Assembly (NCBI RefSeq): GCF_946190275.1 | Contig: NZ_CAMHZQ010000013.1 | Span: 1 to 64,000 of the forward strand | Length of the DNA stretch: 64,000 nucleotides | Direction: 5' to 3' | From: Streptococcus mitis | Lineage (GTDB): Bacteria > Bacillota > Bacilli > Lactobacillales > Streptococcaceae | Shown: in pieces, positions 24,492 to 34,348 of the stretch | How positions within the stretch are numbered: position 1 is the stretch's first letter | How the letters are laid out: each line of letters begins with the position of its first letter | Translations under genes and position numbers: made by a program | The notes under the pieces: generated by a model | What the model saw: only the letters and a program-made list of their open reading frames with translations | Databases searched by the model: none | Told to the model about the DNA's origin: nothing

Positions 24492-25838
24492 ATGATGAAG
24501 TTCATATTGGATATTGTTAGTACACCAGCTATTTTAGTAGCTTTAATTGCAATCTTAGGATTAGTTCTTCAGAAGAAGAAATTACCTGATATTATTAAAG
24601 GTGGAATTAAGACCTTTGTTGGGTTCTTAGTTGTATCTGGTGGTGCAGGAATTGTACAAAATTCTTTGAATCCATTTGGTACCATGTTTGAACATGCTTT
24701 TCATTTATCTGGAGTTGTTCCGAATAATGAAGCAATTGTAGCTGTAGCTTTAACGACATATGGCTCAGCTACTGCAATGATTATGTTTGCAGGTATGGTA
24801 TTCAATATCTTAATCGCTCGTTTTACTCGATTCAAATATATCTTTTTAACAGGGCACCACACTCTATATATGGCGTGTATGATTGCGGTCATTTTATCAG
24901 TTGCTGGCTTTACAAGTTTGCCTCTTATCTTACTAGGAGGATTAGCACTCGGTATCATTATGAGTATTTCCCCAGCATTTGTGCAAAAATATATGGTTCA
25001 ATTAACTGGAAATGACAAGGTGGCTTTAGGTCATTTCAGTTCTTTGGGATATTGGTTGAGTGGTTTTACTGGTAGCCTTATCGGTGACAAATCAAAATCA
25101 ACAGAGGACATTAAATTTCCAAAGAGTTTAGCTTTTTTACGTGATAGTACTGTTAGTATTACTTTATCCATGGCAGTTATCTACATTATTGTAGCTATCT
25201 TTGCAGGGTCAGAATATATAGAAAAAGAAATCAGTAGTGGTACAAGTGGTCTAGTTTATGCTTTACAATTAGCAGGTCAATTTGCAGCAGGGGTATTTGT
25301 TATTTTAGCAGGTGTTCGCCTTATTTTGGGTGAAATTGTTCCAGCCTTTAAAGGTATTTCAGAGCGTCTTGTACCTAATTCAAAACCTGCTTTGGATTGT
25401 CCGATTGTTTATACTTATGCACCTAATGCAGTTCTAATTGGATTTATCTCTAGTTTTGTTGGTGGTTTAGTAAGTATGGCAATTATGATTGCTTCAGGAA
25501 CAGTTGTTATCTTACCAGGCGTTGTGCCTCATTTCTTCTGTGGAGCGACCGCAGGTGTCATTGGGAATGCATCTGGTGGTGTTCGAGGAGCCACTATTGG
25601 AGCATTTTTACAAGGCATTTTAATCAGTTTTCTTCCAGTCTTTTTAATGCCAGTTTTGGGAGGACTTGGTTTCCAAGGATCAACTTTCTCAGATGCAGAT
25701 TTTGGTCTATCAGGAATTATTTTAGGAATGTTGAATCAATTTGGCTCACAAGCAGGTATTGTTATTGGCCTTGTTCTTATTCTAGCAGTTATGTTTGGAG
25801 TATCCTTTATTAAAAAGCCATCTGCAAAGGAGGAATAA
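24492..25838 (+). CDS. PTS EIIC permease, UlaA family
   Basis: 448-residue membrane permease with about ten or more hydrophobic segments, of the EIIC-GAT/UlaA family that carries ascorbate and related sugars. Intact from AGGAGG-like ribosome site to the stop 3 bases before the transketolase gene. The sugar is not evident: the usual L-ascorbate catabolic genes (ulaD, E, F, G) are missing from this operon, and a transketolase pair takes their place. Confidence 0.88.
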   Translation: MMKFILDIVSTPAILVALIAILGLVLQKKKLPDIIKGGIKTFVGFLVVSGGAGIVQNSLNPFGTMFEHAFHLSGVVPNNEAIVAVALTTYGSATAMIMFAGMVFNILIARFTRFKYIFLTGHHTLYMACMIAVILSVAGFTSLPLILLGGLALGIIMSISPAFVQKYMVQLTGNDKVALGHFSSLGYWLSGFTGSLIGDKSKSTEDIKFPKSLAFLRDSTVSITLSMAVIYIIVAIFAGSEYIEKEISSGTSGLVYALQLAGQFAAGVFVILAGVRLILGEIVPAFKGISERLVPNSKPALDCPIVYTYAPNAVLIGFISSFVGGLVSMAIMIASGTVVILPGVVPHFFCGATAGVIGNASGGVRGATIGAFLQGILISFLPVFLMPVLGGLGFQGSTFSDADFGLSGIILGMLNQFGSQAGIVIGLVLILAVMFGVSFIKKPSAKEE

Positions 25839-25841
25839 GGG

Positions 25842-26699
25842 ATGATTTTAAGTGAAAATAGAGAAGATGAGTTAAGAAAATTTGCAACAAAAATCCGATT
25901 AAATACTCTTAGAACATTGAATCATCTTGGATTCGGCCATTATGGAGGGAGTCTGTCTATAGTAGAAGTTTTAGCAGTGCTTTATGGTGAAATAATGCCG
26001 ATGACTCCAGAAATATTTGCGTCACGAGATAGAGATTATTTTGTTTTATCCAAGGGACATGCTGGACCAGCTTTGTACAGCACACTCTATTTGAATGGTT
26101 TCTTTGACAAAGAATTCTTACATTCTTTAAATACAAATGGAACCAAATTACCGTCTCATCCTGATAGAAATCTAACGCCGGGCATAGATATGACAACTGG
26201 CTCTTTAGGACAGGGAATTAGTGTTGCAACCGGACTTGCATATGGTCAGAGAATAAGAAAAAGTCCCTTTTATACCTATGCTATTGTTGGAGATGGTGAG
26301 TTAAATGAGGGACAATGTTGGGAGGCTATACAGTTTGCTTCTCATCAACAGTTATCTAATTTAATTGTATTTGTAGACGATAACAAAAAACAATTAGATG
26401 GTTTTACAAAGGATATTTGTAATCCAGGTGATTTTGTAGAAAAATTCTCAGCATTTGGGTTTGAATCCATTAGGGTCAATGGTTCAGATATTAGAGAAAT
26501 TTATGAAGGGATTATCCAATTAAAACAGTCAAATAATTCATCCCCTAAGTGTATTGTATTAGACACTATTAAAGGTCAAGGAGTTCGAGAGCTGGAAGAA
26601 ATGAAATCCAATCATCATCTTCGCCCTACTGTAGAGGAGAGACAAATGTTAACTTCAGTTGTAGAAAGATTAAGTCAGGAATTGGAGGAAACAGAATGA
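25842..26699 (+). CDS. Transketolase N-terminal subunit
   Basis: 285-residue thiamine-diphosphate-binding half of a split transketolase. It shows the family's HYGGSLSIVEVL, SKGHAGPALYS, TGSLGQGISVATGLA and the ThDP motif GDGELNEGQCWEA. It must pair with the C-terminal subunit encoded next, whose start overlaps this stop. The pair transfers two-carbon units between sugar phosphates, linking the sugar imported by the PTS to pentose phosphates. Confidence 0.93.
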   Translation: MILSENREDELRKFATKIRLNTLRTLNHLGFGHYGGSLSIVEVLAVLYGEIMPMTPEIFASRDRDYFVLSKGHAGPALYSTLYLNGFFDKEFLHSLNTNGTKLPSHPDRNLTPGIDMTTGSLGQGISVATGLAYGQRIRKSPFYTYAIVGDGELNEGQCWEAIQFASHQQLSNLIVFVDDNKKQLDGFTKDICNPGDFVEKFSAFGFESIRVNGSDIREIYEGIIQLKQSNNSSPKCIVLDTIKGQGVRELEEMKSNHHLRPTVEERQMLTSVVERLSQELEETE

Positions 26700-27628
26700 T
26701 GAGAAGTACGAAAGAATTACGACATGTGTATAGAGATTTCCTTCTAGAAGCTAACCAAAGTTATTCTGATATAGTAGTTTTAGAAGCAGACTTGTCAAGT
26801 TCGATGGCTACTAATAATCTTGAAAAGGACTTTGGAGACCGTTATGTGAATGTTGGGATCATGGAAGCAGAAATGGTCGGGCTTGCAGCAGGTTTATCTA
26901 TTCAGGGGTTTAGACCTTATCTTCATACATTTGGCCCTTTTGCTTCACGAAGAGTATTTGATCAATTATTTATTTCTCTTGGGTACGCACAATTGGATGC
27001 CACTGTGATTGGCTCAGATGCAGGAGTAACGGCAGAGATGAATGGTGGAACACATATGCCATTTGAAGAAATTGGATTGTTACGTTTAATTCCTAAATCA
27101 ATCATTTTTGAAGCAACTGATGATATCCAATTTCGTGAAATCTTGAACCAGACATTAGAATTAAAAGGACTAAAATATATTCGAACAATTAGAAAAGCTC
27201 CAGAGGCTGTATATCAAGGTGGAGAAGATTTTTCTAAAGGCTACATTGAGTTAAGACACGGTGAAGATGTTGTAATAGTTGCTTCTGGCATAATGGTTGC
27301 TCCAAGTATTCGAGTTGCGGATGAACTGTCTAAATTAGGTTATTCAGTAGGTGTGATAGATTTATTTAGAATCAAACCGATACCAGAACAGATAAAAACA
27401 ATGTTAAGCGGAAAAACTATATTTACTGTAGAAAACCACAATCAGATAGGTGGAATTGGCAGTGCTTTATGTGAATTATTCTCTGATGATGGAATAACAA
27501 AAATTCATCGGATGGGTGTTCAAGAAAGATTCGGTCAAGTAGGGAAAATGGATTATCTTCTTAATGAGTATGGTTTGAGTGAATCGAATATAAAAGAGAA
27601 AGTTTTAGCGTTTTATAATGCAAGATAG
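26696..27628 (+). CDS. Transketolase C-terminal subunit
   Basis: 310-residue partner of the preceding subunit, with the pyrimidine-binding domain (LEADLSSSMATNN, NVGIMEAEMVGLAAGL; the Glu in IMEAE activates ThDP) and the C-terminal transketolase domain (about 185-305). The start overlaps the upstream stop by 4 bases, so translation is coupled in equal amounts. Last gene of the PTS operon. Confidence 0.93.
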   Translation: MMRSTKELRHVYRDFLLEANQSYSDIVVLEADLSSSMATNNLEKDFGDRYVNVGIMEAEMVGLAAGLSIQGFRPYLHTFGPFASRRVFDQLFISLGYAQLDATVIGSDAGVTAEMNGGTHMPFEEIGLLRLIPKSIIFEATDDIQFREILNQTLELKGLKYIRTIRKAPEAVYQGGEDFSKGYIELRHGEDVVIVASGIMVAPSIRVADELSKLGYSVGVIDLFRIKPIPEQIKTMLSGKTIFTVENHNQIGGIGSALCELFSDDGITKIHRMGVQERFGQVGKMDYLLNEYGLSESNIKEKVLAFYNAR

Positions 27629-27687
27629 ATGTTAAATACACTTATCTGAAAGAACTTTTGTAAAAATTACATTACGTTATTTAAAGT

Positions 27688-27747
27688 AAGCGGATTAAAA
27701 GCATATTCTGGTAATCAGAAAGTGCCCTGATCCGCTTTGTTGTTTTT
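27688..27747 (+). terminator. Terminator of the PTS-transketolase operon
   Basis: AAGCGGAT (27688-27695) pairs with ATCCGCTT (27730-27737), followed by T-rich sequence. Confidence 0.7.
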
Positions 27748-27858
27748 AATTTAAAATGTTTATATGCGTATAGAATTTTCTGAAAATTCAAGAATTTTCT
27801 TCTGTTCATTGCTTTTAAAATGTGCTATAATAGTAAAAACTGAAATGGGAGGGAACAA

Positions 27859-29562
27859 ATGACTGAATTAGATAAACGTCACCGCAGTAGCATTTATGAT
27901 AGTATGGTTAAATCACCAAACCGTGCCATGCTTCGTGCGACTGGTATGACAGATAAGGACTTTGAAACACCGATTGTGGGAGTGATTTCGACTTGGGCGG
28001 AAAATACGCCATGTAACATTCACTTGCATGATTTTGGAAAATTGGCGAAAGAAGGTGTCAAATCCGCAGGTGCTTGGCCTGTACAGTTTGGGACTATTAC
28101 TGTAGCGGACGGGATTGCCATGGGAACGCCTGGTATGCGTTTCTCTCTAACATCTCGTGATATCATCGCGGACTCCATTGAGGCTGCTATGGGTGGTCAC
28201 AATGTGGATGCCTTTGTTGCTATCGGTGGCTGTGATAAGAACATGCCTGGTTCTATGATTGCCATTGCCAATATGGATATCCCAGCTATTTTCGCCTATG
28301 GTGGAACCATTGCACCGGGAAATCTTGATGGTAAAGACATTGACTTGGTTTCTGTCTTTGAGGGTATCGGAAAATGGAACCACGGTGACATGACAGCTGA
28401 GGACGTAAAACGTCTTGAATGTAATGCCTGCCCTGGCCCTGGTGGCTGTGGTGGTATGTACACAGCTAATACCATGGCGACTGCTATCGAAGTTTTGGGT
28501 ATGAGTTTGCCAGGCTCTTCCTCTCACCCAGCTGAATCAGCTGATAAGAAAGAAGACATCGAAGCAGCAGGACGAGCTGTTGTTAAGATGCTGGAGCTTG
28601 GTCTCAAACCATCGGATATCTTGACTCGTGAAGCCTTTGAAGATGCCATCACTGTAACTATGGCTCTCGGTGGTTCTACAAATGCCACTCTTCACTTGCT
28701 TGCCATTGCCCATGCTGCCAATGTTGACTTGTCACTTGAGGACTTCAATACGATTCAAGAACGTGTGCCTCACTTGGCTGACTTGAAACCATCTGGTCAG
28801 TATGTCTTCCAAGACCTCTACGAAGTCGGTGGTGTGCCTGCGGTTATGAGATACCTCTTGGCAAATGGTTTCCTTCATGGAGATCGCATCACATGTACTG
28901 GTAAGACTGTTGCTGAGAACTTAGCTGACTTTGCAGACCTCACTCCAGGTCAAAAAGTCATCATGCCACTTGAAAATCCTAAACGTGCGGACGGTCCGCT
29001 TATCATCTTGAACGGGAACCTTGCCCCTGACGGTGCGGTTGCTAAGGTATCAGGTGTTAAAGTGCGTCGTCACGTTGGTCCAGCTAAGGTCTTTGACTCA
29101 GAAGAAGATGCGATTCAGGCCGTTCTGACAGATGAAATCGTTGATGGCGATGTAGTCGTTGTTCGTTTCGTTGGACCTAAAGGTGGTCCTGGTATGCCTG
29201 AGATGCTGTCACTTTCATCAATGATCGTTGGTAAAGGTCAAGGAGATAAGGTTGCCCTCTTGACGGATGGCCGTTTCTCTGGTGGGACTTATGGTCTGGT
29301 TGTTGGACATATCGCTCCTGAAGCTCAGGATGGTGGACCGATTGCCTACCTCCGTACAGGCGATATCGTTACGGTTGACCAAGATACCAAAGAAATTTCC
29401 ATGGCCGTATCCGAAGAAGAACTTGAAAAACGCAAGGCAGAAACGACCTTGCCACCACTTTACAGCCGTGGTGTCCTCGGTAAATATGCTCACATCGTGT
29501 CATCTGCTTCACGCGGAGCCGTGACAGACTTCTGGAATATGGACAAGTCAGGTAAAAAATAA
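27859..29562 (+). CDS. ilvD: Dihydroxy-acid dehydratase
   Basis: 567-residue cytoplasmic Fe-S enzyme, third common step of valine and isoleucine synthesis (dehydration of dihydroxy acids to 2-keto acids). Cluster-binding cysteines are seen in [11 protein letters not shown] and [19 protein letters not shown] (split by eye), with a further Cys near the N-terminus (ENTPCNIH). Full length for the family. It has its own promoter (TATAAT near 27826-27831) and GGGAGG ribosome site, and stands alone, away from the other ilv genes. Confidence 0.97.
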   Translation: MTELDKRHRSSIYDSMVKSPNRAMLRATGMTDKDFETPIVGVISTWAENTPCNIHLHDFGKLAKEGVKSAGAWPVQFGTITVADGIAMGTPGMRFSLTSRDIIADSIEAAMGGHNVDAFVAIGGCDKNMPGSMIAIANMDIPAIFAYGGTIAPGNLDGKDIDLVSVFEGIGKWNHGDMTAEDVKRLECNACPGPGGCGGMYTANTMATAIEVLGMSLPGSSSHPAESADKKEDIEAAGRAVVKMLELGLKPSDILTREAFEDAITVTMALGGSTNATLHLLAIAHAANVDLSLEDFNTIQERVPHLADLKPSGQYVFQDLYEVGGVPAVMRYLLANGFLHGDRITCTGKTVAENLADFADLTPGQKVIMPLENPKRADGPLIILNGNLAPDGAVAKVSGVKVRRHVGPAKVFDSEEDAIQAVLTDEIVDGDVVVVRFVGPKGGPGMPEMLSLSSMIVGKGQGDKVALLTDGRFSGGTYGLVVGHIAPEAQDGGPIAYLRTGDIVTVDQDTKEISMAVSEEELEKRKAETTLPPLYSRGVLGKYAHIVSSASRGAVTDFWNMDKSGKK

Positions 29563-29567
29563 ACTCA

Positions 29568-29600
29568 AAAAGCAAGCCAACTTCGGCTTGCTTATTTTTA
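29568..29600 (+). terminator. ilvD terminator
   Basis: AAGCAAGCC (29570-29578) pairs perfectly with GGCTTGCTT (29585-29593), then T-rich sequence. Confidence 0.85.
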
Positions 29601-29623
29601 TATTCAAAAGTGATTTGCCTGCT

Positions 29624-29777
29624 TATACTCAATAAAAATCAAAGAGCAAACTAGAAAGCTAGGCGCAGGTTGCTCAAAACACTGCTTTGAGGTTGTAGAT
29701 AGAACTGACGAAGTCAGTAACATATACCTACGACAAGCCGACGCTGACGTGGTTTGAAGAGATTTTTGAAGAGTATT
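29624..29777 (-). repeat. BOX element (reverse orientation)
   Basis: Begins with the boxC end (TATACTCAATAAAAATCAAA) and ends with boxA (GCTGACGTGGTTTGAAG, GAAGAGTAT), including a match to the conserved CTACGNCAAGNCGACGCTGA core. One boxB-like unit lies between. Its boxA edge runs into the stop codon of the neighbouring DUF59 gene. Confidence 0.92.
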
Positions 29778-30117
29778 AACGAGGTGGTAATCCAAGGGCA
29801 ATACGGCCGTAGCGACTGATTCGTGTGATTTTCCAAGCAGGTGACCAGGTAACTTCAACCTTTACATCTTCAATACCCTCGATTTGTTTCAGACCTGCCA
29901 CGATTTCGATAGGCAGGCTTTCGGCACAATCGCAGGCTGTGTCAGTGAAGGTCATGACAATCTTACAGAGGCCTGCTTCGTTCAGATTGATTTCATAAAT
30001 CAGCCCTAGATTGTAAACATCCAATTCCACATCTGTATCAAAAACCTTCTCTAGTTTTTCGATAATTTGGTCTTGTAAGGCCAAAGCACGGTCATTGATT
30101 TTGATATCGTCTCTCAT
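29776..30117 (-). CDS. DUF59/MIP18-type iron-sulfur assembly protein
   Basis: 113-residue cytoplasmic protein of the PaaD/SufT-like DUF59 family, involved in Fe-S cluster assembly or delivery. It shows DVYNLGLIYEI and MTFTDTACDCAESLP, with the family Cys positions. The stop codon lies at the edge of a BOX repeat, so the last residues may have been set by that insertion. Divergent from the Rgg gene. The closeness to ilvD, an Fe-S enzyme, is suggestive but probably incidental. Confidence 0.85.
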   Translation of the reverse strand: MRDDIKINDRALALQDQIIEKLEKVFDTDVELDVYNLGLIYEINLNEAGLCKIVMTFTDTACDCAESLPIEIVAGLKQIEGIEDVKVEVTWSPAWKITRISRYGRIALGLPPR

Positions 30118-30240
30118 TACAGTCCCTCCACGTGATAAATATCCTCTATTTTCTCATAATTCTGACAATTTGGCAAGTTTTTGATGAATTTTCTGAAAAA
30201 TATGATAAAATGAAGAAAATACGGAATCAGGGAGAAGTCT

Positions 30241-31092
30241 ATGGAGCAGATTGGAAAAGTTTTTAGACAATTACGAGAGTCAAGAAATATCTCGCTGAGA
30301 CAGGCAACTGGTGGACAATTTTCTCCGTCCATGTTGTCCCGATTTGAAACAGGTCAGAGTGAGCTTTCGGTGGAAAAGTTTCTATTTGCCTTGGGAAATA
30401 TATCTGCCAGTGTGGAGGAAATCCTCTTTCTAGCTAGAGGTTTTCAGTATGATACTGATTCTGAGTTGAGAAAAGAAATCACAGATGTCTTGGATATAAA
30501 GAATATAGCACCTCTTGAAGACCTGTATCGCAAGGAATATCAAAAGCATGCCCATTCTCAAAACAAACAGAAACATATTCTAAATGCCATTATTATCAAG
30601 TCTTATATGAAGAGCATGGATGAAACAGTAGAGTTAACGGCAGAGGAAGGGAAAGTCCTTCATGACTACTTATTTTCTACCGAGATTTGGGGAATCTATG
30701 AACTCAATTTGTTTTCAGTCAGTTCGCCGTTCTTATCTGTTTCTCTCTTTACTAGATATGTACGAGAAATGGTCCGCAAATCTGATTTTCTAATGGAAAT
30801 GTCTGGAAACCGAAACCTTTTTCACACCATGCTATTGAATGGTTTTTTAGCCAGTATTGAGTGTGAAGAATTTACCAATGCCTCTTATTTTAAACGTGTC
30901 ATCAAAGAGCATTTCTACAAGGAAAATGAGACCTATTTCCGAATTGTCTATTTGTGGGCGGAAGGTCTCCTTGATAGCAAGCAAGGCAGAGTCAAGGAAG
31001 GTCAGAAAAAGATGGAAGATGCTGTCCATATTTTTGAGATGCTTGGTTGTAACAAATCCGCCGAATACTATCGAAAAACGACCGATTGTTGA
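30241..31092 (+). CDS. Rgg/GadR/MutR-family transcriptional regulator
   Basis: 283-residue cytoplasmic regulator. The N-terminal Cro/C1 helix-turn-helix (residues about 7-60; LRQATGGQFSPSMLSRFETG) is followed by the helical Rgg C-terminal repeat domain. Many Rgg proteins bind short hydrophobic peptides (SHPs) secreted by the cell; I see no SHP gene on either side, so it may be a stand-alone type. The likely target is the MFS gene downstream or itself. GGGAGA lies before the ATG. Confidence 0.88.
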   Translation: MEQIGKVFRQLRESRNISLRQATGGQFSPSMLSRFETGQSELSVEKFLFALGNISASVEEILFLARGFQYDTDSELRKEITDVLDIKNIAPLEDLYRKEYQKHAHSQNKQKHILNAIIIKSYMKSMDETVELTAEEGKVLHDYLFSTEIWGIYELNLFSVSSPFLSVSLFTRYVREMVRKSDFLMEMSGNRNLFHTMLLNGFLASIECEEFTNASYFKRVIKEHFYKENETYFRIVYLWAEGLLDSKQGRVKEGQKKMEDAVHIFEMLGCNKSAEYYRKTTDC

Positions 31093-31128
31093 ATATCTGC
31101 AAACTAAGAAAATAATTTGAAATTTTAA

Positions 31129-31182
31129 GCGATAGAACTCTTGCCCTCTCTCAGGTTATCAAAGAAGTTCTATCGTTTTTTT
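31129..31182 (+). terminator. Rgg gene terminator
   Basis: CGATAGAACT (31130-31139) pairs with AGTTCTATCG (31166-31175), followed by TTTTTTT. Confidence 0.85.
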
Positions 31183-31266
31183 GCTTATTTTATGTGTTGC
31201 ATATATTCAAAAGTTTTCCCTTTCAATTTCTAAGTGATATACTGTAGTCATACTTCATATAGAACT

Positions 31267-31372
31267 TATACTCTTCGAAAATCAAATTCAAACCACGTCA
31301 GCTTCACCTTGCCGTACTCAAGTACAGCCTTCGGCTAGCTTCCTAGTTTGCTCTTTGATTTTCATTGAGTAT
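31267..31372 (+). repeat. BOX element without boxB
   Basis: boxA (TATACTCTTCGAAAATCAAA) runs straight into boxC (GGCTAGCTTCCTAGTTTGCT, then CATTGAGTAT). It lies just upstream of the MFS gene's ribosome site, in its probable 5' leader. Confidence 0.92.
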
Positions 31373-31395
31373 TTGAACAAGAAGGGAGATTACCT

Positions 31396-32643
31396 ATGAA
31401 ACTATTGTTTAGAAATCAAGCTTATCGACTCTTGACTTTGTCACGCTTTTTCAATGCTTTTGGTGCTTCGATTTTCAACCTGGTATTTATCGTCTATGCA
31501 TCGACCTTGCCACAAGCCTCTTTTGCTGTTGCTATGGCAAATATTATCATGATTCTTCCGACTCTCTTTACAGTTTTTGTAGGGATTCGGGCAGATTACA
31601 CGAGGGATAAGGTCAAATGGATGACCTATAGTGGTTTGTTTCAGGCGGTTTTATTTTTTCTAGCAGCCCTAGTTGTTCAGCAAGCTAGTCTCTTTGCCTT
31701 TTCTAGCCTGTGTTTGATCAATGTCATCAGTGATGTGATTAGTGATTTTGCTGGTGGTTTGCGCATGCCTCTCGTCAAGGAAAAAGTAGCTGAAGAGGAT
31801 CTGATGGAAGCTTATTCTTTTTCCCAGTTCATCACCTATATTTCAGCTATTGGTGGTCAAGCTTTTGGAGTCTGGCTCTTAGGTTTATCGGTCAATAATT
31901 TTTCTCTCGTTGCGGGAATCAATGCTTGCTTTTTCCTAGTATCAGCCGTGATTCTCTTTCTAGGAAGAAGCAAGTTAAGCCTGTCAATGTCATCTCCTGA
32001 TGGTGAAAAACTAAAAAATGAGAAGCTTTCTATCAAAGAGCAGTTCCTAACGATTTATCGAAATTTACGTCTCGTTTTTCTTAAAGGTGGACAGAAAAAC
32101 TTTGGCTTTATGCTCTTTGCTGTCTTGCTTATCAATGCCTTGGGTGGCGCTTTAGGAAGCATCTATAACATCTTCTTTTTGAGCCATTCTCTTTTGGACT
32201 TTTCTTACACAGAGGCATTATTTATCAGTCAATTCTGTGCTTTGTTAGCAATCATCATCAGTAGCCTTACGGGCAATGATTATTTTGGGAAGCAGTCCTT
32301 GCCTAGATTGATGATGTGGGTGACCGTAGGACTCAGTCTAATTGGTCTAGCTAATTTATTCAATCAAGTCGTACTTGGTTTACTATTTCTCTTTTCAACT
32401 CTGTATGTGTCTGGTAAAGTTCAACCAAAGATTAGTGCCATGCTCATGAAAAATCTAGCTCCAGATGTTCTAGCTCGTACCAGTAATTTTTTAGGTTTAT
32501 TGTTTACCTTATCCATACCTGTGGGAACAGCTTGTTTTTCACTTATAGCTGTATGGAATATACAGTTGACTTGGATGCTATTTGTTGGTCTTTCCTTGCT
32601 AGCTATTCTTTTGACAGTTATTAATCTCAAAAATGATATCTAA
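31396..32643 (+). CDS. MFS transporter
   Basis: 415-residue membrane protein with about 12 hydrophobic helices and the MFS pattern of a central cytoplasmic loop (about residues 195-215). Similar proteins are annotated as macrolide-efflux-like permeases; the substrate is not visible. It starts at 31396 after GGGAGA. The gene is bracketed by two BOX elements in the same orientation, the second of which abuts its stop codon. Confidence 0.85.
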   Translation: MKLLFRNQAYRLLTLSRFFNAFGASIFNLVFIVYASTLPQASFAVAMANIIMILPTLFTVFVGIRADYTRDKVKWMTYSGLFQAVLFFLAALVVQQASLFAFSSLCLINVISDVISDFAGGLRMPLVKEKVAEEDLMEAYSFSQFITYISAIGGQAFGVWLLGLSVNNFSLVAGINACFFLVSAVILFLGRSKLSLSMSSPDGEKLKNEKLSIKEQFLTIYRNLRLVFLKGGQKNFGFMLFAVLLINALGGALGSIYNIFFLSHSLLDFSYTEALFISQFCALLAIIISSLTGNDYFGKQSLPRLMMWVTVGLSLIGLANLFNQVVLGLLFLFSTLYVSGKVQPKISAMLMKNLAPDVLARTSNFLGLLFTLSIPVGTACFSLIAVWNIQLTWMLFVGLSLLAILLTVINLKNDI

Positions 32644-32840
32644 TACCCTTCGAAAATCTCTTCAAACCACGTCAACGTCGCCTTGCCGTAGATATATGTG
32701 ACTGACTTCGTCAGTCTTATCTGCAACCTCAAAACGGTGTTTTGAGCTGACTTCGTCAGTTCTATCCACAACCTCAAAACATTGTTTTGAGCAACCTGCG
32801 GCTAGTTTCCTAGTTTGCTCTTTGATTTTCATTGAGTATA
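32643..32840 (+). repeat. BOX element with two boxB units
   Basis: boxA (AATCTCTTCAAACCACGTCA, GCCTTGCCGTAG), two boxB copies each with CTGACTTCGTCAG and an AACCTCAAAAC hairpin, and boxC ending CATTGAGTATA. It begins at the last base of the MFS stop codon and ends about 80 bases before hisS. Confidence 0.93.
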
Positions 32841-32918
32841 AATCCTAATTTTTTTCTTACTGTTTTAATCCCTCTATTTATGGTAAAATAAGACTATTAA
32901 GTTTAAAGAGGATTCCCT

Positions 32919-34199
32919 ATGAAATTACAAAAACCAAAAGGAACGCAGGATATTTTACCTGCTGAATCTGCCAAGTGGCAGTACGTTGAGGGCTTTGCCC
33001 GTGAAATTTTCAATCGCTATAACTATGCAGAAGTGCGCACGCCTATTTTTGAGCACTACGAGGTCATCAGCCGCTCTGTCGGAGACACAACGGATATCGT
33101 AACCAAGGAAATGTACGATTTCTATGACAAGGGTGACCGCCATATTACCCTTCGCCCAGAAGGAACTGCGCCAGTTGTCCGTTCCTATGTGGAAAATAAA
33201 CTCTTCGCTCCAGAAGTGCAAAAGCCAAGCAAATTCTACTACATGGGCCCTATGTTCCGCTATGAGCGTCCACAGGCAGGGCGTTTGCGCCAGTTCCACC
33301 AGATTGGGGTTGAGTGTTTTGGCTCTAGCAATCCAGCTACCGATGTGGAAACCATTGCTATGGCAGCACACTTCTTGAAAGAAATCGGTATCCAAGGTGT
33401 CAAATTACATCTTAATACGCTTGGAAATCCTGAGAGCCGTGCGGCTTATCGTCAAGCCTTGATTGACTATTTGACACCGCTCAAGGAGACCTTATCTAAG
33501 GATAGCCAGCGTCGCTTGGAGGAAAACCCTCTCCGTGTCTTGGACTCTAAGGAAAAAGAAGACAAGGTAGCAGTAGAGAATGCGCCTTCTATCTTGGACT
33601 TCCTTGATGAAGAAAGCCAAGCTCATTTTGATGCTGTGCGTCAGATGTTGGAGAATCTTGGAGTAGACTATATCATCGATACCAATATGGTGCGTGGCCT
33701 GGACTACTACAACCACACCATTTTCGAGTTCATTACTGAGATCGAGGGTAATGACCTGACAGTCTGTGCGGGTGGTCGTTACGATGGTTTGGTTTCTTAC
33801 TTTGGAGGCCCTGAAACTGCTGGATTTGGTTTTGGACTTGGTGTAGAGCGCCTGCTTCTTATCCTTGAAAAGCAAGGTGTGATCCTCCCTATTGAAAACG
33901 CCCTAGATGTTTATATCGCAGTCTTGGGAGAAGGAGCAAATGTCAAGGCTTTGGAGTTGGTACAAGCACTTCGCCAACAAGGTTTCAAAGCAGAGCGTGA
34001 TTACCTCAACCGTAAGCTCAAAGCTCAGTTCAAGTCAGCCGATGTCTTTGCTGCTAAGACCCTCATCACTCTAGGAGAGAGTGAAGTCGAAAGCGGACAA
34101 GTGACGGTCAAGAACAACCAAACCCGAGAAGAAGTGCAAGTGTCACTTGAGGCTATCAGCCAAAACTTCTCAGAAATCTTTGAAAAACTAGGATTTTAA
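32919..34199 (+). CDS. hisS: Histidyl-tRNA synthetase
   Basis: 426-residue class II aminoacyl-tRNA synthetase. Motif 2 ([16 protein letters not shown]), the His-A loop ([15 protein letters not shown], split by eye) and motif 3 ([13 protein letters not shown]) are all present, followed by an anticodon-binding domain (about 330-420). Preceded by a -10 TAAAAT and AGAGGA. Followed by a strong terminator. No T-box is visible upstream. Confidence 0.98.
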   Translation: MKLQKPKGTQDILPAESAKWQYVEGFAREIFNRYNYAEVRTPIFEHYEVISRSVGDTTDIVTKEMYDFYDKGDRHITLRPEGTAPVVRSYVENKLFAPEVQKPSKFYYMGPMFRYERPQAGRLRQFHQIGVECFGSSNPATDVETIAMAAHFLKEIGIQGVKLHLNTLGNPESRAAYRQALIDYLTPLKETLSKDSQRRLEENPLRVLDSKEKEDKVAVENAPSILDFLDEESQAHFDAVRQMLENLGVDYIIDTNMVRGLDYYNHTIFEFITEIEGNDLTVCAGGRYDGLVSYFGGPETAGFGFGLGVERLLLILEKQGVILPIENALDVYIAVLGEGANVKALELVQALRQQGFKAERDYLNRKLKAQFKSADVFAAKTLITLGESEVESGQVTVKNNQTREEVQVSLEAISQNFSEIFEKLGF

Positions 34200-34212
34200 T
34201 GATAGATAAACT

Positions 34213-34240
34213 GGTCAGGAACTTACTCCTGACCTTTTTC
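34213..34240 (+). terminator. hisS terminator
   Basis: GGTCAGGA (34213-34220) pairs with TCCTGACC (34227-34234), then TTTTTCTTTT. Confidence 0.9.
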
Positions 34241-34348
34241 TTTTGCAAAATGACAAAAATAATAAACTTTTTGACAAATATGATTGTCAAAAAGAAAAAG
34301 ATGTGTTACAATAAATTCAAGTTAAGAAATAGGAAGCAGAAAGGAGCT

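Noticed and set aside
28147-28527. 126-residue antisense ORF within ilvD
   Set aside because: Shadow of a conserved metabolic gene with no start context.
31093-31395. Short hydrophobic peptide (SHP) gene for the Rgg regulator
   Set aside because: The region holds a terminator and a BOX element, and no small ORF of SHP type with a ribosome site.
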